Source: Limnoperna fortunei | Taxonomy: Eukaryota > Mollusca > Bivalvia > Mytilida > Modiolidae | DNA length: 64,000 bases | Assembly: GCA_944474755.1 (NCBI GenBank) | Contig: OX104112.1 | Coordinates: 63,457,640 to 63,521,639, forward strand | Direction of reading: 5' to 3' | In this document: positions 22,940 to 33,200 of the stretch, in pieces | Numbering within the stretch: the first letter of the stretch is position 1 | Layout of the letters: the number at the start of each line of letters is the position of its first letter | Position numbers and translations under genes: made by a program | Notes under the pieces: generated by a model | Databases searched by the model: none | What the model was told of the DNA's origin: nothing | Seen by the model: only the letters and a program-made list of their open reading frames with translations

Positions 22940-23655
22940 AAACTCGATATGGTTCGGCAAGGAAGTGGTGGTCGTAGTTAAGCTTATAAAAGGCGCGGAC
23001 GAGTCGTTTTTTCTTGTAGACTCTGTTTATAAGTGTATCCTGAAGAAATGGGTGACGTTTGTAAAAATCACCATTCTCGCTGCAAGCTCTTGCATACCTG
23101 ATCAATTGAGAAATATAGACAACGTATGCAGGAGAAGCTCTAAAATTGATGCTTAAATGAGGAAAATGTATGACTTTGAAATTAAAGTCATATCGTTTGT
23201 CGAAAATTCTTGTGCTAAGATGACTATTGGTGTCATTGTCGAGGTGTAAGTCTAAAACTGATGTGGATGAAGTTGTTTCTGGGGTTTCTCTAATTTCCAG
23301 ACGGATGTATTGACGAAGCCACTCAGCAAAATGAGGGTTGTTATTGAAAGGACATCATCGATATATCTATATGTAAATTTAAAGGACCTAGCTTGTGATA
23401 TTTTCTTGTCTTTAAAAAGACGTCGAAGAAATTCAGTTTCATCAGAATACAGGAACAAATAGGCAAGGAGTGGGACACATTTGTAGCACTTTTCTGCTGA
23501 AAAACGCATCCTCCAAAAGTTATAAATATGTTGTCGATAAGAAAATCTTGCATATGTTCTTCGCTGTAACATAATTTGCCTTTTAGTTCCTTACTAGAAA
23601 AAAAACACGTATTGTCGTTACCTAAAACTACATATTTGTAGGCATATGTGACAAA
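22940..23655 (-). pseudogene. Penelope-like or related reverse transcriptase fragment
   Basis: Reading the minus strand and allowing frameshifts: YKYVVLGNDN (about 23645), EEHMQDFLIDNIF, an FQQ...CAPLLA-like motif B (degraded), LFLYSDETEFL, FKFTYRYIDDVLS (catalytic YIDD, about 23365), VLDLHLDNDTN, FDKRYDFNFKVIHFP, then VYISQLIRYARACSE (about 23090) and a final FYKLNYDHHFL. The order fits an RT family common in bivalve and fish genomes that I associate with Penelope-like elements. I see no GIY-YIG endonuclease here. At least three shifts and no continuous ORF. It is 5'-truncated near 23655. Confidence 0.7.
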
Positions 23656-23659
23656 CTAA

Positions 23660-25310
23660 ATCGTACTACATTCAGTTTGACATGTCATAGTTATAGTCGG
23701 TAAATTGAACCCCAAAACGATTAGATAAAATTAATAATAAATAATATAAATTTGTCGATTTTACGTATGAAACAAGTTCAATTAGAATGTTTGGCGATAA
23801 TCATGGTAATTTGGAGAAACACATACTTTACAAGCGTTGGAAATATATTTTCAAATTAATTTCTTACAAATATGCTAAAGCACCACCTGCATAGGTAATA
23901 TACATCCATTGGATCAGTTGCTCAAGAGTGTGTATTTCCTATTCAGATATCCTTGATATAGATTGTCTTCTGGCTGAAAAGCTGCTTAAATCATGGTTCA
24001 CAGTGGCATGATTAAAGCAATCGATAATAATATTTTACGGTGGTCATCATAACTTAGTTGAACTTTACGGAATATCTTTGTCACAAATGACAATTGATTT
24101 GTTCTGTTTCTTGAAACCACTGTTCCTCCTTCTTACTGGATTATGACTACCCTCGGTTATGACAAGTTACAGGGTTTTAACCGAGTAAGACGATGTGTGT
24201 CGTGTGTGGAGCTGGAGTTGCTTACCATAGCATCTGGACTCAACCCTGGTTTTAGTTGGGTTCGTGTACTCTTTTTTGTGTTGCTTCTCTGTTTGGTTTA
24301 TTGTTGTCTTCTCTTTTATATACCCCGGTTTTGTCTGATTTTTTTCGTCAGTCATTCCACAGCGCGGTATCAAGAAGTAAATCGACAGTACAGCTGTAGA
24401 AACATATCTGACCTGTTTCAAAATAAACATTGAAAGAAAATAACATTAAAAACCTGAATGCCAAGCAGATTCAAGTTTTTAAATGGAAAAAAAATGCATA
24501 GGGGACAAAGTTGTCACGTAACAAAATCGTCAAATTAAAATATATCAAGTAGAGAAAACTAAATCTCTAACACAAAATCCTAAAGCTTAGACAAACTGTG
24601 AAGTGAACACACTTAAAAAAAATAATGTCCAGACAGAAATTGCGAGAGAATCAAATTGTAAAACGGACATGTGCAAACGACTGTCTACAGAAGTAGCAGT
24701 CTAAATTTAAAACTTACGTAAAGAGTACAACGCCTGCAGCTAATGTCTAGACGGGCTTTAATACATAGAATCTGAAAGAAACAACCAATCGGTATAAGAG
24801 AATCGAATACTAAAGGACAGTGATAAAATTCAGAGTAAGGCAAAACACGCAACACAAAGAAGAAACAAACACATGTTACAACAACAAAAGCTAAAAGTGA
24901 GTAATCCGAACCCAATACATGTAAAACATGGGTTTTGAAAACTTATAATGATTGCTTCTACATTTGTACAAAAAGGATACAATTAAATAACTCCTAAAAA
25001 TCGATTCTATCGGTCACTATAAAACGAATACACAAAACATGACACGTATAAGCCCGATAAAAACATTAATTATTTAGACTTTTAGTATGTATTTCGAATA
25101 TTGGTTTATCAGTATTTAAACTTCCGTAAATGCTTTCTGCACGAGTGATTCTTAAACCGGATAGTTGTCTAGCGCTTAAAAATACATAAACTATTTTTAC
25201 TTTCGTTTCTGTTGAAAGAGATTTATGATGACTGTTTCAGTTGATTACAAAAACTAACGTTATGTATGGTACATATATTAAAAAAGATTCGGCACATATC
25301 TATAATATAA
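23660..25310. other. Intergenic, mostly unrecognised
   Basis: No exon recognised. Around 24200-24350 a GGTTTTAGTTGGGTTCGTGT-like word followed by a T/G-rich run resembles a T/G-rich repeat also suggested at 28240 and 48790; ORFs on both strands there are by-products. Confidence 0.35.
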
Positions 25311-25319
25311 AAGAGGACG

Positions 25320-25414
25320 TGTCAAAAAGAAAAATACGAGTTTCAATAACGGATTCAAAACGTTCTACATTCAAGGGAATAATGGCAGACTACCTCCAGA
25401 GCCACCAGTAAGGT
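25320..25414 (+). pseudogene. Decayed duplicate of the first coding exon of the acidic-repeat gene
   Basis: The stretch ends in CCAGAGCCACCAGTAAG followed by GTATCTG, parallel to CCAGAACCACCTATGAG followed by GTATATA at 30234-30258. Similarity extends upstream (TCAAAAAGA/TCAAGACCA, AAACGTTCTACATT/AGGCGTTCTGTTCG) and about 40 bases into the intron. The expected ATG is GTG here, and an indel separates a KRSTFKG-like frame from the LPPEPPV frame. It therefore looks like a duplicated exon that has lost its start and frame. No counterpart of the downstream exons was found between here and 30 kb. Confidence 0.6.
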
Positions 25415-25419
25415 ATCTG

Positions 25420-28400
25420 AAATGTTTACCTTTAATATTTTTTATAATCAAATAAAATACAATACTAAGATTTCTTCCTCTGAAAATTATATTAATCACT
25501 TTCTCCAGTCATATACTGTTATAAATTTAATTTGAAATTGATAACTTCGTCAGAACGATCGAATTTAACTTTAATTATTTTTTATCACTATATTTGTCAA
25601 TTAATTAATGACCATTGTCTTTTGTTGCGTGTCAGCTTCTTATTCACCAATAATTTTTATGCATAAACCAATTTTGTAACTCCACATGTAGGAAGTTTTC
25701 ACAGGTAAAATTATTCAGCAGGTGAAATAGTTCTGTAGGTACCGATGACATTTAATATTATGATAATAGTCAGTCATGTCAGTGTAGTTTTAAATTAGAA
25801 GTATATGTTATTATACCGGAATATGTGAAAAGACTGATATTCACGCATAAATTTTAAAAAAAAAAGATATTGAAAACTGTGGTATGAATTTTTTGCATCG
25901 TGAATAGACATAATTTTGTATCCTTTCAACGAGTTAAATTATAAACAATGTTCGTCTTTTATTTCGTATTTAGTCTCTTTACACCATACCGAAATGGTTA
26001 AAACTAATGCGTAAAAGATTTAGATATTTTAAAACTTATTTTAATTCAATCAACATTTAATTATTCTTTTGCTAGTCACTCGTAATTCATTTTTATACAG
26101 AGCGCTTTTAAGGTTTGTCACTTTGGCTTTGACAACTTAACATGTACAACATTATTTTAAATTACAAATTATAGGCCAAATGTGTGCCACGAAACGGTCT
26201 GCATACACTGAATGATGTAAGTGTTAAGGTAGCGCTTATTTGAGAAGTTGTTTTAGCATTAACTTATATATTAGATTGTTTGTGACTGTCACTGGTGAAA
26301 ATAGTTTAGTTTTTTTTTAATATATTAATCAAAGGGAAACTTTTTGATAAAATAATAATTTGATATGTTTGATTAATATTTAAAAAGAACCATATTGCTC
26401 GTAGCATTTTATTAAATCCTTAACGGTAATGCCTCTTGCGTGAAATTATTGTGAACAAATTGCACTTATGGAAGTGCGCCATATGGTGACTATCTCGTCA
26501 CCATATATAAGAGGTACTAACGAGCAAATGATGACCAATTACCTATAAGTCGGTAGAACATTTTGTTTAATTAACTGGATGCTATGATATGCAAAGCGGT
26601 AGCTTGTATCGCTTGCTGTATTATAAAATCTAGTAAACAACCTGTTCATGAGTAATATCTATAAGATTTTAGTAACATACTCTCTTTTATATTTAAAAAA
26701 AGGTGTGTTTTCTATGCACGAGAAATGCATTCAGCAAGAAAATGTGAAATTTCAGTGTTCAACACATCAAAAACAATTAAGGTCAAAACACATGGATTCT
26801 TGGTTTAAATGCCTTTATGCACATTATTTTATTCTCAATAAAAGATTTCAAAATAACTTAAATATTATAGGCACAATCAATAAATCGTACGCCCAGTAAT
26901 TCAATATGCAGTTCGACAAAAGCAAATATAATTATACTATATACACATATATTTACCTTCAACAGAACAGAATAAGGAAAAGTTCAACAATTTATGAAAA
27001 GATGTTTGAATGAAAACCATTTTATTGCTGGAAACGCTATGCGGAACGTGGCAATTCTTATTGCTATATGGTCATAGGTCATCATATTTCGTTATGTTTT
27101 GTAAAGCGTAGACATAAAACATATTCAACTGAATAATTTGTCAGTTTTGCTTAAACAAATCCACGTAGTCACATAAATTTCTAAATCCAAGGTAAGTTAT
27201 TAAAATTTACCACCTTTACCACCTTTAGGGAGTTTATGATGCTTACACTGAAAACATTTTGGCGAAGACATTTCTTTAAATTTGGCTTATAGTTAGATAT
27301 TTATACAAGTAATCATAATTCAAAATTTAAATAAGGCTTATTTTCGAGGTGTTGAGAGCTGAACTTTCAAATTTTCTAATAGATTATACAGAGAGAATAA
27401 AAACCACTAACATAAAAGATAACAAAAATTCTCTTAATTGAAATTTTCTGAACTTTTTATATGATTTCAAACAATTGGTATACATTGGAGTTGATGGTTA
27501 GAATAAGGGTCTCCTGGTAAAATTTTTGTCTATTGGGAAATAACTGGTCAAACAGTACTAAAATTAGTAATAGTATTTTGGTCAAAATGAAGTTCTTTAT
27601 TAAAGTTTAAATTGTTTTACTTTTATACATAACGAAATCATTTATGCGAAAAACTTTAGATTTCAACCATTAATTAATTGTATGAATACTATAGGTATGA
27701 AATTATTATTATTATTTTAAATTTAAGGAAAAAAGACTTCTTAATGAAAGAAATTATTATTATTACCATAAATGTGAAATCTATTTTGAGATTTTCACAA
27801 AAAATATCGGATAGTCTCCTGCATTCCTTAAATACATCTAAATACAAAATTTGTATTTTTTTCGAAGTTGCCTTTTAATTAAGTTATATAATTTAGAATA
27901 TAGCAATATAAAAATAGCTTTATGTTATTAGTTTGAACCTTTTATCTCTTTATAAGTTTTTATGTTGCAAATATTATAACATTTGTATAATATCAGACAT
28001 TTACATGTAGTATAGTTAACAAATTTAGCTTTCCCTAAAAGCCAGCTCTTTCAAGCAATGATCCACTCCCAAGAAGACAAAAAGTACCCACACAAGACAG
28101 TGACAGGTATTTAGAAGGTAGAAAGAAATATATCTAATACTTCACCAGTTAGTGTTTAATATTTAGTTTCCATTGAGTTGCTAAAAATACGGAACCATTG
28201 TTCAAACGATATTCAAGCTTAGGGTAACATACACATGTGTTATTAGAGGCAGTTACTCATTACTTGTACGGAGAACCATATTTTATTGGGTTCTGGTTAC
28301 TTCGTTTTTGTTTTTTGTGTTCTTCTTCAAGACGTTTTGTCTTTGTTCTTGATTTATTTTGGATATATCATCATTTTGCTGCGCAATTACATATTCGAGG

Positions 28401-28980
28401 GGTCAAAAGATACAACAATGTAAGAATGGTGAATTGGATCATCTGCAATATAATTACTTAGGGAATCCGCAATATTGTTCTGGAATCTGCAAATCTGCAC
28501 AGTCATGTAGTTTGCTACGAGATGTTTGATCTGGTATTGAGTATCCCCATATACATGATAGTGTTGGTAATATCTAGTTTCGATAGTTTCGCAAGCATAT
28601 CGAAGTGAAACTGGGGGTCTACAAGATGTACTATTTTTTTAATTATTTTTCAAACATTTCCTTTGTTCTAATGAAATCAAGTTTTTGGCACCTTCTGTTC
28701 TCCTTATTTAGATTGAAAGCACTCTCCAGTGTAATAAGTTGTGTAAACCAAATAATGTAGGTACGAATAGGAGAAAAATCGGACCGAAAACTTGAACACT
28801 CAGATATTATTTAATGAACACATAAAACATTAACAAAGCAACTATCGGTGAAAATAAAATCAATACGACGGCATGTACTCACTCAGTTCACGGTAATGGA
28901 TCAGAAATGTTTTTCATCAAAATAATTTATCAATCGAAAAACATTGAGTGACAATATTTCTTCAGACATTTATTTATTAA
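25420..28980. other. Intergenic, nothing recognised
   Basis: AT-rich. The ORFs at 26648-26899, 27678-27878 and 28237-28461 lack family motifs, splice support or repeats. Confidence 0.4.
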
Positions 28981-28984
28981 ATAA

Positions 28985-29155
28985 TGTTTTTCTATTTCCA
29001 AGGTGTAGAATGCCTTAGCCGGATTTGGTATCATATTTGGAATTTTGGTGATCAAAGCTCTACAACATCTTAATCATTGGGATTTTAAATATTGTTTGGT
29101 TTGAGCGCCACTGATGAGTCTTGATTAGACGAAACACGCGTCTGGCGTAGTAAAT
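28985..29155 (+). mobile_element. Retrozyme-like monomer ending in a hammerhead ribozyme
   Basis: About 120 bases upstream of the ribozyme follow the order I know from Mytilus hammerhead repeats: a GCCTTAGCCGGATTTGG block, TTTGGAATTTTGG, a GCTCTACAACAT block, then TTGAGCGCCACTGATGAG. Only one monomer is present; sequence after 29155 diverges into an inverted-repeat segment. Confidence 0.75.
29106..29147 (+). ncRNA. Type I-like hammerhead ribozyme with minimal stem III
   Basis: The canonical core is complete: stem I strands CGCCA (29106-29110) and TGGCG (29143-29147) pair perfectly; CUGAUGA is 29111-29117; stem II is GUCU/AGAC (29118-29121 with 29127-29130) with a five-base loop; GAAA is 29131-29134; stem III is one C:G pair plus the A:U of the core with loop ACGC; and the cleavage triplet GUC ends at 29142. 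Cleavage would fall after 29142. Very short stem III is known from hammerheads of Penelope-like elements and animal retrozymes, which often act as dimers. Whether this copy is transcribed is unknown. Confidence 0.88.
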
Positions 29156-29168
29156 TCTATTAACCTTG

Positions 29169-29364
29169 GTATATTTTTCTCTATGAATATAAAAATCATA
29201 CCTTCAATTAAGATGATTTAAGTCCATTTCTAAGTTAATTTCCCGACATTTCAATTTCATTTTGAACATAAAGTCACGTGACAACAATGGGACTTCAGTC
29301 CAGTGCTTAAATTAGCTTGATTGAAGGTATGATGATTATATTCGTAGAGAAAAATATCAAAAGA
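29169..29364. repeat. Inverted repeat stem-loop just after the ribozyme
   Basis: The left arm (29169-29207, TATTTTTCTCTATGAATATA...) and right arm (29321-29364) are complementary over about 38 bases with a few mismatches, enclosing about 115 bases. The right arm contains GAAGGTATGATGATTATATT. This could be a small foldback element or the termini of a MITE. Confidence 0.75.
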
Positions 29365-29459
29365 AGCGAATTATATCTAGTTTAACTGGACGAAAATGTT
29401 TGTTGACATCTCGAAACGATGAAATTTGCCGACCCAGACCGGTGTCGCAATATCCGCTG

Positions 29460-29560
29460 TTTTGCTTATATAGAGCTCTCTGACGTCCCACGCAAAAAAA
29501 GCGTTGGATGGCAGAGGATCCTCGGACTACGTCATAAAGAGAATGACGTCATAATACGTT
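29460..29560 (+). promoter_or_regulatory. Candidate promoter/CRE cluster upstream of the acidic-repeat gene
   Basis: A TATA-like CTTATATAGAG (about 29467) is followed within 100 bases by several TGACGTC(A)-type words (TGACGTCC, CTACGTCATA, ATGACGTCATAA), the CREB/ATF consensus. GC content is higher than in the flanks. The first coding exon lies 600 bases further on, so a long 5' UTR or a non-coding exon would be needed. Chance or an inserted repeat is possible. Confidence 0.35.
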
Positions 29561-30158
29561 CGGTCTACTTGAACTTATCTATAATACAACATGGTTAGTC
29601 TAGAGAATACCCGAACGTCAAATTTCAACGCTGTCACTGTTTAATTCCAATGCCCTTGACCTGACGTTATATCCGAAGGCCGCTTAGGCTAATGAGGATA
29701 TCATTATCAGGGTACCAGAATACATCGGAATTCTCCTCAGTCTAATAATTTCACTCAGATTCAACTCTGTAGCGCGATTTGTAATGCAGAAAAGATTGAT
29801 GGGACATAATTATCCTACAACAATCAATATTATTTTTACAGGTTGCTTCATGTTAAAGACGTTTTAAATACAAGGTTATACATATTACAAATAAAGTAAA
29901 GTAATTCAATAACTATTGTTGAAGATAAAACGATTAAATTCCAACTATTTAATATTTAAATGCAATAAATAGTCTGTCAGAATAATTTAAATTAATCTTT
30001 TGCCAATTATCTCTATATGAACAATTTACTGTTCTTATTGACATAAATTTTCATATATTACAGCAAAGAAAGATGAAAGACGAAATGGCGTCTATTTAAA
30101 AAGAATAGGTGTAGAACAATGTTTGGATTTTCTCTGTTCATCAGATTGATAAAGTGAA

Positions 30159-30250
30159 ATGTCAAGACCAGTTGGTAAGATGACAATTGTTAGGCGTTCT
30201 GTTCGATATGAAGGACGATTAGAAGTACTGACGCCAGAACCACCTATGAG
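30159..30250 (+). CDS. First coding exon of the acidic-repeat/ZU5-like gene
   Basis: An in-frame stop (TAA at 30150) precedes ATG at 30159. The exon encodes a basic 30-residue start (MSRPVGKMTIVRRSVRYEGR then LEVLTPEPPM) and ends AG|GTATAT in phase 2. A second in-frame ATG at 30180 is an alternative. The decayed copy at 25.3 kb supports that this is a real, once duplicated exon. Confidence 0.6.
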
Positions 30251-33200
30251 GTATATAAAGTTAACTTATTTATATTTAACCAATATATAATCAGAATACT
30301 TAACATTGTTCCAGTGCATTGGCAAATTGATTGCATTTTTTTTTTGCTGTAACATTCAGAAACCAACATTTAACGAGTGAACAATCACATATAATTTTAG
30401 CATGCTAAAATAGAAATAATGAAAGGACTTCTTGTTCTCATTCGAATTGGTTGATTGGTTGGATGATTGTTTTACGTCTAGAGAGCAGTATTTCAGCAAT
30501 ATTCAGGACGAATACAAGTTAACAAGCAATACATAAAAAAGTTTGATGGGACCAAGGAAACACATTTTGACTGACACTAGAAAAGTGTGGAGCATTGTAG
30601 TGGCTAGAATGTGCCTGCTCTTCTCGAAATCTACAAAAGGGATCTTTATAATGCAAGGAGCGAGGAACCTCCAAACACGTTATAAACTACGTCCGCGGCC
30701 AGATTTTCCGTGTTAGGCTCTCACAACCCTTCCAAACGAGAGCGTCTCCCTTATCCGCCACCTGGGGACGCGCTGGGCTGCTCTGTGTGTTGAGCACTGA
30801 GAACCCTCCCACTATGGTCTCATCGCGAACAAATAAAAGGTTTTTTTCTGAATTAATGTGAAAATCCAAGTTCCTGTCACAAATTTCTAAAAATATGGTT
30901 GATAACAATGTTTTAAAATTCATTATGTTTAGTAATAAACTGAATTGTGGGTTTTGTGACTGGTTTATTGCCTCGTATATAAGGTAGATATATGCGCATT
31001 ACTCAATCTATTTTGTTTGGTTGAATAGGTATACCAAAACTTTCTGCAAATGTTAAGTTATATCCTCAATCTGGATAGAACAATCAGTCACATATCGTTA
31101 AAGTGTCATTCAACGACAAGACAAAAACAAAAATCTGTGCTTCCAATTGTTGATTTTGTATATCTTTCTCATTTAATGACTTCGCACATTCAGGAGTTAT
31201 ATAGGATTGATCTTATACTTTTTTCAGACATAAAGTTCCAATCGATTATTTAAACAAATAAAAACCGTATTTGTGTCGCCGGGCCTAAATAATCTTCTAT
31301 GTCTACAATCATACAGCTTTACCAAACTTGTACAAACAATTAATGTATCGTAGCCTTAAAGGTTGGTTAACCTCGAATAAAATGAAAGCCATATTGTTAA
31401 CCAAAGAAAAAAATCTAAAGATGTTGTTCTAGATGCGGCCAGGGAGATTTGTGTATAAGTCATCTGTTTGTAGATTCATTAGCTTTAACATTAATTCTCA
31501 TATTGAATCAGATTTATTTTATTTGAAAATTACTGAATACATTTTTAAAGATATTCCTGAATGTTGATTATTTATCACCAGAATAAGTTCGTTTTGTTTT
31601 TCTTTGCTTCCTGTTTCTTTTTGGCATGAATATGGATTATTGTTTCAAACAGCGTTGATTACTCTCGATGATGTAGTCTTTTTACTGTTGTTTCCTAATA
31701 TGCCGTTGCTACTGACGTCTCTCAATATGCCGTTGTTACAGACGTCTCTCAATATGCCGTTTTAACAGACATCTCTCAATGTGCCGTTTTAACAGACATC
31801 TCGTAATGTGCCGTTGTAACACACGTCTCTCAATGTACCGTTGTTATAGACGTCTCTCAACGTGCTGTTAATACAGACGTCTCTCAATGTGCCGTTGTTA
31901 CAGACGTCTCTCAATGTGCCGTTTTATCAGACGCCTCTCAAAGTGCCGTTGATACATACATCTCTCAATGTGCCGCTGATACAGACGTCTCTCAATGCGC
32001 CGTTGCTACAGACATCTCTAAAATTCACCGTTTTACCTAATTCTCTCAATGTGCCGTTATTACTGAAATCTCTTAATTTAGCATTGCTTGATGGCTCCTT
32101 ATATGTCATTGAGTATAATATGACTGAAATATTTTATTTTTTATAACGAGAAATTAACCACATCATTTTTTTAAAAATCAATAAAACTTTTATGTGTTTC
32201 ACACTTTTTAAAAAAAAACAGTAGATACAGAAGCGTTGATAGTGCATATGATCCTGCTGACAACGACTATGATTCGGACTTCGAGCCTAGTGAAAACGGA
32301 AATGAGTCAAGCAGCAATAATCATTCTGATTATGACTATGAATCTGACTTCGAGCCTAGTGAAAACGGAAATGACTCAAGCAGCAATAATCATTCTGATT
32401 ATGACTATGAATCTGACTTTGAATCTAGTGAAAATGAAAGCGGTAATTCCGAAATAGAGCTTGATTACGGTAATGGTATCATTTTACAGACGACGGAAAA
32501 ATACAGGTCAAAATTTGATCGTTTTACAACCTTAAACTGGAACGTATTTGATACAAGCTTAAATCTTACACAAAGTTTGTTAAAAGGAAAGAAGAAGTTT
32601 GCCTCCGATATTTTCAAAGTAATAGCTCAAAACATTTATAACCTAGATCAAGGAAGGACACCTTGCATGTTTGCATTTAATGTTAGCATGAGGAAACACA
32701 TTATGTTCAAGGTACCTGTATTTGAATCCTATCAACAAGTTGACAAGTCTGTTGTCGAAAAGTTGTACTCATTTTCAGCTGTCATCGAGTCAAACGGGGA
32801 TTGGAACGAAATGCCTGCGAAGTTTGAGGTATGATGTATTATTGTCTGTTGTTGTGTCGTATTTATGCATTATTAAGCATGATGCTCTGCTATTAGGTGT
32901 TTAAAGAAAAGTGGAATTTAACTGGGAACGGCAAGACAACTCTGAGGTTTTTATAGTACAAAGACACTGATATCTAAAACATCTAACTTTTTTTCTATTC
33001 TTGCTTTATAACTATTTTTGTGTCTCATAATTGTCAGATATTCCACTTATCTGAGATTGCCTTTTTAACCTAATAATCAGTTTTCTGGTATTTCGTTAGT
33101 TAAATACACTTTACTATATATTTTACTGGAATGATGTTATGTAATTCAGTTGTTTTAGAAATAAATGAAATAAAAACGTCAGATCCAAAGCATTACTTTG

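Noticed and set aside
31862..32146. 94-codon ORF with a nine-residue repeat
   Set aside because: It is the translation of a 27-bp minisatellite in an intron; other units of the array contain stops and the opposite strand is open too.
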